37,003 nt of DNA, taken from Syntrophobacteraceae bacterium (lineage in GTDB: Bacteria; Desulfobacterota; Syntrophobacteria; Syntrophobacterales; Syntrophobacteraceae). Below are positions 24,618 to 32,800 of this stretch, one piece after another (within the stretch, counting starts at the first letter, position 1; the number at the start of each line of letters is the position of its first letter). The notes under the pieces are model-generated. The model made no database searches and had not been told where the DNA came from. It saw only the letters and a list, made by a program, of their open reading frames with translations. The stretch covers positions 1 through 37,003 of the forward strand of contig JABUEY010000025.1 in NCBI GenBank assembly GCA_013314815.1, given 5' to 3'. Both the position numbers and the translations under genes were made by a program.

Positions 24618-25907
24618 TCAATGTTTGAAAGCCCTCTGCCCCGTCAGGACCATGGTGACTCCCGCTTCATTGCAGGCTTCGATCACTTCCCAATCCCTCA
24701 TGGATCCTCCAGGCTGCACAATCGACGTGATGCCCTGGCGAATCCCCACGTCGACGCCGTCCCGGAAGGGAAAGAATGCGTCCGAAACCATGGCGGCACC
24801 GACAAGTCCGCCCCTGGCCTGTTTGGTTTCCGCGTCGATTTCCTCCTTCTGTTCTTTCGGTCGGTCACCCTTCTCGATGGCAAGTTCGAGCTCCTTGTAG
24901 GACATCCTGTGGCGGTCGAAGCAGAGAGCATCGGCGTACTTCTGATAGGCCTTGTAAACGGCAATCTCGGCAACTCCTACCCGGTCCTGTTCTCCCGTGC
25001 CAATCCCCACGGTACAGCCGTCCTTGACGTACAACACCGAATTGGAGGTGACTCCCTGTTCGACAAACCAGCCGAAAAGAAGGTCTTCCAGTTCCAGGGA
25101 TGACGGTTCCCGGACGATGCGGTAGGTTTTGCCCTTATGGGTGGCCTCGGCCAGCTTCAAATCTGCGGCATCGCGCACCCTGTTCAGAGGCGACTGCTGA
25201 ACGATCAGGCCGCCGTCGATGAGGGATTTGAAGTCTACGAAACGCATGGGGATATAATCCGCCAGCCGGTCGATCCTCGAAACCTGGATGATGCGCAGGT
25301 TAGCCCGGCGCTTGAGAATATCGAGAGTGCCGGCTTCAAAATCAGGAGCGGCGACCACCTCGAGATAGTTTTCCGAAATGATTTCAGCGGCTTCCATGGT
25401 CACAGGCCTGTTCAGGACCAGGCAGCCGCCGAAGGCCGCTATGCGGTCCGCCCTGTCGGCACGGGCATAAGCTTCCGCAATGGATCCTCCGTAAGCCGCC
25501 CCGCAGGGGTTGTTGTGCTTGAGGATCACCGCGGCAGGCTTCTTCATGAGATACTTGACGATGTTCAGGCCGTTGTCCAGATCCGTGAGATTGATCTTGC
25601 CCGGATGTTTGCCCTCCTGCAGCATATCCTCTTCGCTTATGGCGCTCACCAGTCCGTTGCCGGGATCAATAAAGCGGCATCCTCCAAGAGTAAGATGCCC
25701 TCCGACCAGTTCGTACAGAGCAGCCTCCTGCCCCGGGTTCTCGCCATAGCGCAATCCCTTCTCGATCAGTTCCCCGGATTTTTCGTCCGGGAATTTCCAG
25801 GTGCGCTTCCTGTATGCCAGTTCCTGATCTCCGAACAGAACACGAAGGGAGTCGGGAAAGTGATCTTCCATTACCGTGCGATACATTTTCTTCAAGTCTT
25901 CTGCCAT
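24618..25907 (-). CDS. purH: AICAR transformylase (PurH-type) without IMP cyclohydrolase domain
   Basis: A 429-residue protein covering the transformylase half of bifunctional PurH. LRYGENPGQEAALY, the catalytic K130-H131 in ILKHNNPCG, and VSDAFFPFRDGVDVG with ITSIVQPGGSMRD are plain. It transfers a formyl group to AICAR to make FAICAR in purine synthesis. The usual N-terminal MGS-like cyclohydrolase domain is missing, so the ring-closing step must be done by another protein. It converges with the mqn operon, whose last stop is 70 bases away. Confidence 0.88.
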   Translation of the reverse strand: MAEDLKKMYRTVMEDHFPDSLRVLFGDQELAYRKRTWKFPDEKSGELIEKGLRYGENPGQEAALYELVGGHLTLGGCRFIDPGNGLVSAISEEDMLQEGKHPGKINLTDLDNGLNIVKYLMKKPAAVILKHNNPCGAAYGGSIAEAYARADRADRIAAFGGCLVLNRPVTMEAAEIISENYLEVVAAPDFEAGTLDILKRRANLRIIQVSRIDRLADYIPMRFVDFKSLIDGGLIVQQSPLNRVRDAADLKLAEATHKGKTYRIVREPSSLELEDLLFGWFVEQGVTSNSVLYVKDGCTVGIGTGEQDRVGVAEIAVYKAYQKYADALCFDRHRMSYKELELAIEKGDRPKEQKEEIDAETKQARGGLVGAAMVSDAFFPFRDGVDVGIRQGITSIVQPGGSMRDWEVIEACNEAGVTMVLTGQRAFKH

Positions 25908-25925
25908 GGTTTGTCCTCCATCTAT

Positions 25926-25957
25926 TTAAAAAAGCCCGGGGGGAACCCCCAGGCTTC
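25926..25957 (-). terminator. Rho-independent terminator after fadL
   Basis: On minus, AAGCC-T-GGGGG-TTC-CCCCC-GGGCTT forms a strong hairpin (25956-25932) followed by TTTTTT. It lies about 30 bases after the fadL stop and before purH, so the two genes are separate units. Confidence 0.85.
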
Positions 25958-25987
25958 TTGTAAAGCATCAGGACAGACAAAATCAAA

Positions 25988-27337
25988 TCAAAACTTATAG
26001 CCGATACTGGCACCGAACAGGTGTGCGTTTCCGTTTCGGTACTCTGAAGCCAGAATGCCTTCGCTGATCTGCCTTTCGGCCACATCGCGGTCCGTGATGT
26101 AGATGTAAGTATAGGAAAGATCCAGCGACCAGGGTCCGAACTTGAATCCGGGGCCGAAATTGAAGAGATGACGGTCATTGGCGGGAACCAGGTAATCCAC
26201 GTGCTCATCGGTCACAGGCTCCTGATCGTATACATACCCCGCCCGAAGATCGAGCCACGGCAGCGCATTGTATTCCACTCCGAACTGGATCCGCCACGTA
26301 TCGTTCCAGTCCTTGATTCTCGACACCACCGGCGACGTCCCCGGAACAAGAGGATCGTCATAAACAATGGTCAGCGCATCGTAGGTGCTCCACCGGTTCC
26401 AGACAGCACCGACCTCGAAGCTCCACCGCTCGATCGGCCGGAATGCCACTCCCATGAAGAGCATGTCCGGAAGAATTACGGAACCCGAAACGTCGGTATT
26501 CTGGAAGGAAGCATCCCAGATGGGTGCCAGGGGAGGAGGCAGAGGAAGTGCAGAAGAAGGCTTCTTGTCGAACTTGGCGTCCCCTTCAAGATGCTGTTTC
26601 ACCTGGCTTCTGTAGGACAGACCGAGAGAAACCCAGTCGAGCAGCCGGTAGTGAACGGCCAGGTTGAATCCGTAACCGTAGGAGTCGCCCTTCAGCGTCT
26701 GGTCGATGTCAAAGAGGTTCGTGCTGGGATCATTGACCTTGACACCCGGGACCCCCGCCCTGGCAAGCAGCACGTTGCCGTCGATAAAGTTTTCGAGCTT
26801 GAGATCAAACCACATCAACTCCAGCCCCGCCGCGATGGACAGCCGGTCGTTCAGTTTGAGAGCGACATTGGGATTGACCGTAAGGGTCTGAATAACGGCG
26901 TTATAGTTGTTATACCTGCCCGGCCAGCTCGAATCGAATTCCGTGCCCAGGCCGAAAGGAGAAAAGACTCCCAGCCCGAACCACACGCGGTCGCTGTATT
27001 GGTAAGTGGCGTACAAATGCGGCGGAACCCAAACGTTGTCCTCCGACGACGTGGTGATCGTTCGCCCGTCATACATGTTGGTCGTGGTCACATCCATGCT
27101 GGGTAATATTGCCGTGGCCCCGGCCATAAACTGGATCCCGGGAAGCTGGGTGATCCCCGCCGGATTGAAAAACAGCGCCGACGGATCATCGGCCCGACCG
27201 ACCATGGCTCCGCCCAGGGCGTTCCCCCTGGCACTGCCTTCATAAAGCCCGAAACCCGCTCCGAAGGCCGACTGCGCAGCCAGCAGCATGAACAAAGCCC
27301 CCCACACCACAACCGAAAAGCAACTCCTTCCCCTCAT
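25988..27337 (-). CDS. FadL-family outer-membrane porin
   Basis: A 449-residue outer-membrane beta-barrel. Signal peptide at about 1-26 (VVVWGALFMLLAAQSAFG), then AGFGLYEGSARGNALGGA and the family motif NPAG at 58-61, which forms the N-terminal hatch. Many alternating hydrophobic strands follow, and the protein ends in aromatic F, as barrel proteins do. FadL-like porins take up long-chain fatty acids or other hydrophobic compounds such as aromatics; which is used here cannot be told. GAGGAGGGGAAG precedes the ATG at 27337. It has its own terminator. Confidence 0.88.
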   Translation of the reverse strand: MRGRSCFSVVVWGALFMLLAAQSAFGAGFGLYEGSARGNALGGAMVGRADDPSALFFNPAGITQLPGIQFMAGATAILPSMDVTTTNMYDGRTITTSSEDNVWVPPHLYATYQYSDRVWFGLGVFSPFGLGTEFDSSWPGRYNNYNAVIQTLTVNPNVALKLNDRLSIAAGLELMWFDLKLENFIDGNVLLARAGVPGVKVNDPSTNLFDIDQTLKGDSYGYGFNLAVHYRLLDWVSLGLSYRSQVKQHLEGDAKFDKKPSSALPLPPPLAPIWDASFQNTDVSGSVILPDMLFMGVAFRPIERWSFEVGAVWNRWSTYDALTIVYDDPLVPGTSPVVSRIKDWNDTWRIQFGVEYNALPWLDLRAGYVYDQEPVTDEHVDYLVPANDRHLFNFGPGFKFGPWSLDLSYTYIYITDRDVAERQISEGILASEYRNGNAHLFGASIGYKF

Positions 27338-27749
27338 CTTCCCCTCCTCTGTGTTCCCCTGTTCAATGCCCCCCTTGTCTCAAGTACATACGCCCCCATC
27401 ATTCATCCGGCTGTCAAACCCGCTTCTGTCCCCACCTGAAGATACTCCCGCATAACCGGGATTCCTTCATGGAGAACAGGACAGCCAGAGAAATTGTGAA
27501 CTTATTCGAGTAATGCGATTAGTTCTTTTCTAAGTACCTTTGATAATTATAGAAAGAAATGCAGTGAAGCTAACAAAGCCACCCCGTTTCGTCAAGTGAA
27601 AATCCGTCAGGGAAGATCCGGGAAGACTGCATGGAAGCTGCGTTGTGTCACTATGTCGTTGTCGTCTATTCCGATCTGGTATAATGTTTCATCAAGACCG
27701 AAGGATGGGCAAAGCCGGTTCCTTTTCTGTATGAAGGAGAAACAGCATC
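27338..27749. other. Divergent regulatory gap between fadL and the MetE-like gene
   Basis: About 410 bases with no gene. It contains the Shine-Dalgarno site of fadL, an AT-rich core around 27480-27560 with a minus-strand TATAAT at 27551-27546 (weak -35), and an extended -10 TGGTATAAT for the plus-strand gene. Confidence 0.5.
27659..27685 (+). promoter_or_regulatory. Possible extended -10 promoter for the MetE-like gene
   Basis: TGG-TATAAT with the -10 box at 27680-27685. The best -35, TTGTCG at 27659-27664, has only a 15-base spacer, so the extended -10 would carry most of the recognition. The leader to the GTG start is about 60 bases. Confidence 0.5.
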
Positions 27750-28817
27750 GTGACATCATGGCAAGCAGCAGCTTCTGCAACGATGATTGGAAGCATGCCT
27801 CACAGGGATCGCTCGCGCGTTATCGATTTTGTCCTCGATCAGCTTCCCGAGATTCCCGCCTGGCCTCAGCTTTCCGTTTATCCGGCGGAGCAGATGATGG
27901 CCCAGTATCTCGAGGGGTTCCCGGGTGTTCGCACTGTCGAGGGGCGCACGTTCGTGGATACGGCATCTCCGGAATTCGAGAGCGAACTCTACTCGTTTTA
28001 CGAAGAATACCTGGAAGTTGAAGCTGGAACGGCAGATCTGCGTGAATCCAGGTTCCGCTTCGGTCCCGAAACGGGAAGATCCTTTTACGCATTCCTGGAA
28101 GCCATACAGAGACGGGGCGTTCAGCCGAAGGCCCTGAAAGGGCAGGTAGTCGGGCCGTTTACCCTGCTTTCTTCTCTGAAGGACCCCCTGGACCGGGCCC
28201 TGCTCTACGACGACCGGTTCAAAGACATCGCGGCCAAGCATCTTGCCATGAAGGCGAGATGGCAGGCAGGCAGGCTCGGAGCCCCCGACAGGCAGGTGAT
28301 TCTTTTCATCGACGAACCGGCTCTTGCAGGCTTTGGCTCGTCCGCCTTCATCAGTGTCACTGCCGACCTTGTCCTGGAACTTCTCAAGGAGGTGGTGGAT
28401 GCGATTCACGATTCGGGTGCGCTCGCCGGCATTCACATTTGTGCCAATACCGACTGGCTGCTGGCATTTCGATCCGGAGTGGATATCATCAATCTGGACG
28501 CTTACAATTACCTGGACAAATTCGCGTTATACAGCGGCGCCTTTGGGGAATACATCGAAGCAGGGGGAACCGTTGCGTGGGGCATGGTACCCACGCTGGA
28601 TCGTGATGCCGCGGACCGCGAGGATGCAGGCCGTCTTGCCGACCGCTGGACAGAAAGCGTGACGGGCCTGGTTTCTGCGCAAGTTACACCGGGCAGGATT
28701 CTGTCACAATCCCTTTTCACTCCCAGCTGCGGATGCAGCGGCCTTCCCGAGGAACTGGCTGAAAGAGTGCTGAAGACAACCAGGGAACTGAGTATCCTGA
28801 TGAAATCAAGGATTTGA
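27750..28817 (+). CDS. Core MetE-like methyltransferase (UROD/MetE-like superfamily)
   Basis: A 355-residue protein that matches only the C-terminal barrel of cobalamin-independent methionine synthase. TMIGSMPHRD at the start, KGQVVGPFTLL, LFIDEPALAGF, and candidate zinc ligands H229 and C231 (GIHICANTDW) with C327 or C329 (TPSCGCSGLP) are visible. Such short forms lack the N-terminal folate-binding barrel and in anaerobes are thought to methylate homocysteine or another thiol from a methyl-corrinoid rather than folate. The function is inference. The start is GTG 27750 with AAGGAG ten bases upstream; an ATG at 27783 is the next choice. Confidence 0.78.
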   Translation: MTSWQAAASATMIGSMPHRDRSRVIDFVLDQLPEIPAWPQLSVYPAEQMMAQYLEGFPGVRTVEGRTFVDTASPEFESELYSFYEEYLEVEAGTADLRESRFRFGPETGRSFYAFLEAIQRRGVQPKALKGQVVGPFTLLSSLKDPLDRALLYDDRFKDIAAKHLAMKARWQAGRLGAPDRQVILFIDEPALAGFGSSAFISVTADLVLELLKEVVDAIHDSGALAGIHICANTDWLLAFRSGVDIINLDAYNYLDKFALYSGAFGEYIEAGGTVAWGMVPTLDRDAADREDAGRLADRWTESVTGLVSAQVTPGRILSQSLFTPSCGCSGLPEELAERVLKTTRELSILMKSRI

Positions 28818-29686
28818 TTTTGGAAGAAACCCCGTTTTTTCTGTGGCGAAATATCGTTTTTTCCTGTAGCATTGCATATCAATTATAATAACTCCTGAAT
28901 TTGAACTACATGGATATCGCGAATAAACGAGTTTTGCGGAAAGGCGGCGACGTGCTCCAATGTGCGGCGCGTGCCCTGAACCAAGGGAACAGTCTGATCC
29001 AGGTCTTACCCGAAGCACGATTGTTCTTAATCTAACCGATTGATATCAAGGACTTGCTTCGATCATCGTACTTTACTGAACTGCATGGAGCGGATTCGGG
29101 ATCCTGACGGCAGGCAGCTGAAGAGTCATCTCCTTTCGTGTCTTGACAAGAGTCGAGGAGTTATTCAGAGTGGGGGCTGCTTTCGAACTTCGAAGGGAAG
29201 AGAAAAGGTCCCCCGTCGGATACAGGTTTTTCCCCATGCAATGATGCCATAGCAGAGTCTGTCGGATTACGCGGGTCGTCTCATGCGTCCCTTTCACGAC
29301 CAGGATGTACGGCAGGTCTCCGCGGCCTGTTGCCGTGTTCGGACTGGGGGAGCCCGTTCCCATGAGGTTCCGTTGGCTCCGTTTTCCCGGGAGATAAAGT
29401 CTACAAAGGATTTTTCAGGTACCCATCAGGATCTGCCAATCCGGATCATCCTCACTTGCTCAAGTCTCCGGGAAAGCCGCCGGGTGGTTCGCCCCGGATC
29501 CTGGATGCGGTGGAGAGGGGACGGGCGTGACGCGTTCCTGTCCGGGCTCCCGGCACAGGTCTTTTCCGGAATCACGGATGAGGCGCGCGCGAAGGTCCAT
29601 CTGCCAGGCCGGCTTGGTTATGAGTCCTATTGCACTGTTTTATTTCATGAACCACAGGATGGAAAGATACAGAAGAGGAAGGAAGA
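28818..29686. other. 870-base gene-free stretch
   Basis: Open frames here (for example 29283-29726) have no recognisable protein. The left third holds a TATAAT box and a candidate structured RNA (28921-29026). In the rest I see no repeat, terminator or gene. The last 15 bases carry the ribosome site of the next gene. Confidence 0.5.
28921..29026 (+). ncRNA. Candidate structured RNA (6S-like?)
   Basis: Bases 28921-28938 pair with 29009-29026 in an 18-position helix with 15 matches (three G-U), closing a 106-base rod. Inside it the 3' arm reads CCTGAACCAAGGGAAC, close to the CTTGAACCAAGGG element known from 6S RNA. A TATAAT box at 28884-28889 stands upstream. Flanking GATATC copies could extend the helix. 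6S RNA is usually 160-200 bases, so either the ends are further out or this is another RNA. No search was possible. Confidence 0.35.
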
Positions 29687-30109
29687 ATGCAGATCGAGTA
29701 TAAGAACATCGATGCAAAACTGGTAGTGAATGAAATACGAAACGGCCGTTCTCTGGAATCGGTTCAGAAGCTTTTTGGAATCAAGTTCAAGAGCGAGGTC
29801 CAGGATCTTTACCTCAGGGGTTTGATGGAACTGGGAGAAATTCCGCAGGTGGAGTTCAACAAGTCCATGGGAGCAAGGATCCAGCCGGCACCGGCAGAAC
29901 GTCCCGTCGTTCGCAGGCGTGAAAAGGCGTCCTCGAAGCCCGCCATGCTCATCAAGACAAGCAATTTCAGAACAATAGGGCAAAGCGGCAGCATTACCCT
30001 CAATAAGGCTCTTCTCATTGAACAGCTGGGATTCGGGGTAGGAGACTCTTTCGAGATATACAGGGAAGACGACCGGATTATCCTCAAGAAAACAGCCAAT
30101 CCCAACTAG
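29687..30109 (+). CDS. Small protein with C-terminal AbrB/SpoVT-like domain
   Basis: A 140-residue protein. The C-terminal part, about 95-136, reads IGQSGSITLNKALLIEQLGF then GVGDSFEIYREDDRIILKK, the swapped-hairpin AbrB pattern of small DNA-binding regulators. The N-terminal 50 residues (LVVNEIRNGRSLESVQKLFGI) look helical and could be a helix-turn-helix. A basic linker (RPVVRRREKASSKP) joins them. A regulatory role is inference; no antitoxin partner is adjacent. GGAAGGAAG precedes the ATG at 29687. Confidence 0.6.
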   Translation: MQIEYKNIDAKLVVNEIRNGRSLESVQKLFGIKFKSEVQDLYLRGLMELGEIPQVEFNKSMGARIQPAPAERPVVRRREKASSKPAMLIKTSNFRTIGQSGSITLNKALLIEQLGFGVGDSFEIYREDDRIILKKTANPN

Positions 30110-30187
30110 GCGACTCTCAGGCTTTTTCTCCGTGATGCATGAAGGGGCGGGGATTTTTTCCTTCTATCGAGTGTCTTGTGCCTCGCC

Positions 30188-30838
30188 TCAGCTCTTTTTT
30201 CGACGGAGATTATTCAGCACGTGCAGGAATCTCCAGAGGGCGGTGAGATTTGTGCCAACAGCCAGAATGAGCAGCGCGCCGACCAGGATGATGTCACGCG
30301 CCCATCCGCCCTGAGGACCGACCGCAAGAGTATTGATGACTGTATTGACGATTCCGGCCAGACCGATCAGGATGATTCTTTCACCCCGTTGAAAGACCCC
30401 GACCAGGCACCGCTCACCGAGCCCCTCCGCCCTGGCCCTCGTGTAGCTGACCATGAGCGATCCATAGATGATGAGCAAAATGATGAGAGAGAAGATGGGT
30501 GTGTTGCTTCCCTGTCTGTAAAAATAGCACCATATGCCAAGGTAGATGATCAGCTCCGTGTAACGGTCGAGCACGGAATCGAGAAAGGCTCCAAACTTCT
30601 TGCTCTGTCCCAGGGCTCGCGCGAGGGATCCGTCCAGGGTGTCAAGAAGTCCCGTCAGCAGGGTGAGGGTTCCTCCCCACAGGGGACTGTAGATGAAAGC
30701 GACACCAGCCAGCATGCTGGTAATGAGGCCCAGAAAGGATATGTGGTTCGGTCTCAGTTTCAGGCGAACCAGCCTGGGGACCATGTGGCGTTCCAGCAAG
30801 CTGTAATAGCCCGTCTCGATGGGTGTGCCTTTCAGCAT
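30188..30838 (-). CDS. CDP-alcohol phosphatidyltransferase family protein
   Basis: A 216-residue inner-membrane enzyme. The family motif DGxxARxxxxxxxxGxxxDxxxDR is complete (LDGSLARALGQSKKFGAFLD, then SVLDRY); its aspartates bind metal and CDP. About five hydrophobic segments follow or flank it. Members move a phosphatidyl group to an alcohol such as glycerol phosphate, serine or inositol phosphate; which one is unclear. ATG 30838 has GAGAGG five bases upstream; in-frame starts further up overlap moeA and are rejected. It is last in the minus-strand unit with moeA. Confidence 0.85.
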   Translation of the reverse strand: MLKGTPIETGYYSLLERHMVPRLVRLKLRPNHISFLGLITSMLAGVAFIYSPLWGGTLTLLTGLLDTLDGSLARALGQSKKFGAFLDSVLDRYTELIIYLGIWCYFYRQGSNTPIFSLIILLIIYGSLMVSYTRARAEGLGERCLVGVFQRGERIILIGLAGIVNTVINTLAVGPQGGWARDIILVGALLILAVGTNLTALWRFLHVLNNLRRKKS

Positions 30839-30917
30839 AGAAACCTCTCGAATTTGCAACTCGCCGAACCGGACAAATCGAAGGACAGAATTCCCGCAGG
30901 CCTGAATTCGATACTCA

Positions 30918-32231
30918 TCAGGAAGATTCCTCAAGACGCTCGAACGAAGCCTGAGCGGCTTCACTGGACCGATCTCGCTGTCCGTGTACGTCAAATACAC
31001 CGTTCCAAAGGGCGGCGGCCACAAGGGGCAGATCGTGCATGTGAACCGGCACTTCCTCCCCAGCAGCTACTTCTACCACATGAGATTCCAAAAGAATATA
31101 CCCAAAACTATTCCTGATTGTTGCAAAAAGAGATTCGCCTTTCTTGAGGGAGGGAGCGAAGGACGGCGGGAAGCGGCTCATGTCGAGTACTCCGCGCACC
31201 GCCTTACAGGAGCCCTTGTTTTTACTGACGGGGGTCTCGAGCCTGGCGGACAGGGCAGGCCGAGTGGGGAATCTCAGCCCCTGAAGGCGCCACAGAGAGG
31301 GAGCGATGAGTTCATTGAAGACCACCTGGGCCGCCCAAGGGTTGCCCGGCAGGCCCCAGTACATGCGGCCGCCGGCAGATCCCAGCGCACTCATTTTCCC
31401 TGGTGTCAGGTTGATCCGGCTGAAGTGCGTTTCGACACCCATCAGCTTCCATGCCTCGGAGATGCAATCCCTTCCTCCCCTCCCTGTTCCGCCGGTCGTG
31501 ATGACAACGTTTGCATCCAGTCCGCTCAGACAGTCCGCAATGGCGTGCGGATCGTCACCCACGATTCCCGAATGGACGGGAATGCCTCCCTGCTGGGAGA
31601 CGAGCCAGGCCAGAAGATGTCGATTGTTGCAGAAGGTCCATGGGCCGTCCAGGACTTCACCGAGTTCTCTTACTTCATCGCCCGTCGCCGCCAGGGCCAC
31701 CCTGGGCCGGATAAAGACAGGGATTCGAGGGTATCCGAGGGCGGCGATGAGGGCGAGTCGAGTGGGAGTAAGCAGATCGCCTCTCGAAAGAAGCAACTCT
31801 CCTTCCCTGATATCTTCACCCGGAAGGGAAAGACCCTGTCCACCGGTGACGGAATGGTGCAGGATCAGGCGGCCGTCCGCTTCATGGACCTTCTCCTGGG
31901 CTACGACAGCGTCGGATCCCGAAGGCAGGGGTGATCCGGTGAAAATGCGGATGCACTCTGCGGGACCGATACCGCAGTGGGGTACGTGCCCGGCTGCCAG
32001 CGTCCCGGGCAGAATCGTCAATGAAACGGGCTCCTGAGCCGATGCTCCCGCGGTGTCGAGACTCCTCAGGGCATATCCGTCCAGCCTGGACCGCGCTTCC
32101 CGTGGCAGGTTGTGCCGCGCCTTGACATTTTCGGCCAATACCCTGCCCGACGCATCCTCCAACCGGACCCATTCCGTCGCCGTCGAGGATGTCAGCTCAA
32201 AAACCACCCCTGCCGCTGCGCTCAGCTCCAT
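30918..32231 (-). CDS. moeA: Molybdopterin molybdenumtransferase (MoeA family)
   Basis: A 437-residue MoeA-type protein that inserts molybdate into adenylylated molybdopterin. Blocks seen are EARSRLDGYALRS, ECIRIFTGSPLPSGSDAVV, RPRVALAATGDEVRELGE (the MPT-binding domain) and GLPGNPWAAQVVF. The central loop reads TTGGTGRGGRD (245-255), which is nearer to the MogA/MoaB pattern than to the SGGVSVG loop usual in MoeA, so this may be a subfamily variant. The gene overlaps mobA by 10 bases. Confidence 0.88.
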   Translation of the reverse strand: MELSAAAGVVFELTSSTATEWVRLEDASGRVLAENVKARHNLPREARSRLDGYALRSLDTAGASAQEPVSLTILPGTLAAGHVPHCGIGPAECIRIFTGSPLPSGSDAVVAQEKVHEADGRLILHHSVTGGQGLSLPGEDIREGELLLSRGDLLTPTRLALIAALGYPRIPVFIRPRVALAATGDEVRELGEVLDGPWTFCNNRHLLAWLVSQQGGIPVHSGIVGDDPHAIADCLSGLDANVVITTGGTGRGGRDCISEAWKLMGVETHFSRINLTPGKMSALGSAGGRMYWGLPGNPWAAQVVFNELIAPSLWRLQGLRFPTRPALSARLETPVSKNKGSCKAVRGVLDMSRFPPSFAPSLKKGESLFATIRNSFGYILLESHVVEVAAGEEVPVHMHDLPLVAAALWNGVFDVHGQRDRSSEAAQASFERLEESS

Positions 32232-32800
32232 TCGATCCGCCTTAAGTCCTCAGCTGTATTTACATTTTGAAAACTCAGACCTGCCGGGTCCACAGAACGC
32301 CATTCCTCTTCCGCGAACTCCCGGACCCTCACCTTACCGTAGAATTCGACTATCTTCCTTCCGCCCCCCTCGAGGACTTCCGCGACGGCGGCACAGCATC
32401 GGCGATGATACAGCGCAAGCAGAGGCTCATATTTTCCGTTCAAAACGGGAACAACCGCATCCCATCCCTCTCTTGCTTCCAGCATCCTGTCGATCAGTTC
32501 CGGAACCAGGCAGGGCATGTCCGTCGCCTTGACACAAATCCAGTCGTGAGGGCTGAACAGAAGTGCGGTCAGAATACCGCCAAGGGGTCCTTGACGAGGA
32601 ATCACGTCCTGAACGAGAACGGCTTCCCGCAGGTCGAAATACAGGTCGAGTTCATTCGCCACGACCAGCACCGGGTCGCAACGGCGACGAAGCGACTCCA
32701 CAGCAATATCGATCAGCCTCATGCCGCGGAAGTTTTCAAGGGCCTTGTTCCTGCCGAACCGAACGCTCCTGCCTCCCGCGAGAACCGCTCCCGAAACCAA
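32222..32800 (-). CDS. mobA: Molybdenum cofactor guanylyltransferase
   Basis: A 192-residue nucleotidyltransferase that attaches GMP to molybdopterin. The nucleotide-binding start is AVLAGGRSVRFGRNK, followed by DVIPRQGPLGGILTAL and ICVKATDMPCL (the metal-binding D). VNGKYEPLLALYHRR is the second family block. The start is a rare TTG at 32800, directly after the mobB stop, with GGAGG eight bases upstream inside mobB, so it depends on translational coupling. Confidence 0.9.
   Translation of the reverse strand: MVSGAVLAGGRSVRFGRNKALENFRGMRLIDIAVESLRRRCDPVLVVANELDLYFDLREAVLVQDVIPRQGPLGGILTALLFSPHDWICVKATDMPCLVPELIDRMLEAREGWDAVVPVLNGKYEPLLALYHRRCCAAVAEVLEGGGRKIVEFYGKVRVREFAEEEWRSVDPAGLSFQNVNTAEDLRRIEWS

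Noticed and set aside
28921-29026. Signal recognition particle RNA
   Set aside because: The conserved GGTC..GGAAGG.AGCA tip of bacterial SRP RNA is absent.
29283-29726. A 147-codon plus-strand open frame in the gene-free gap
   Set aside because: No recognisable domain, no ribosome site, and it overlaps the start of the better-supported gene at 29687.
30176-31117. A 313-codon plus-strand open frame
   Set aside because: Antisense to the CDP-alcohol phosphotransferase and the end of moeA; composition is typical of a shadow frame.
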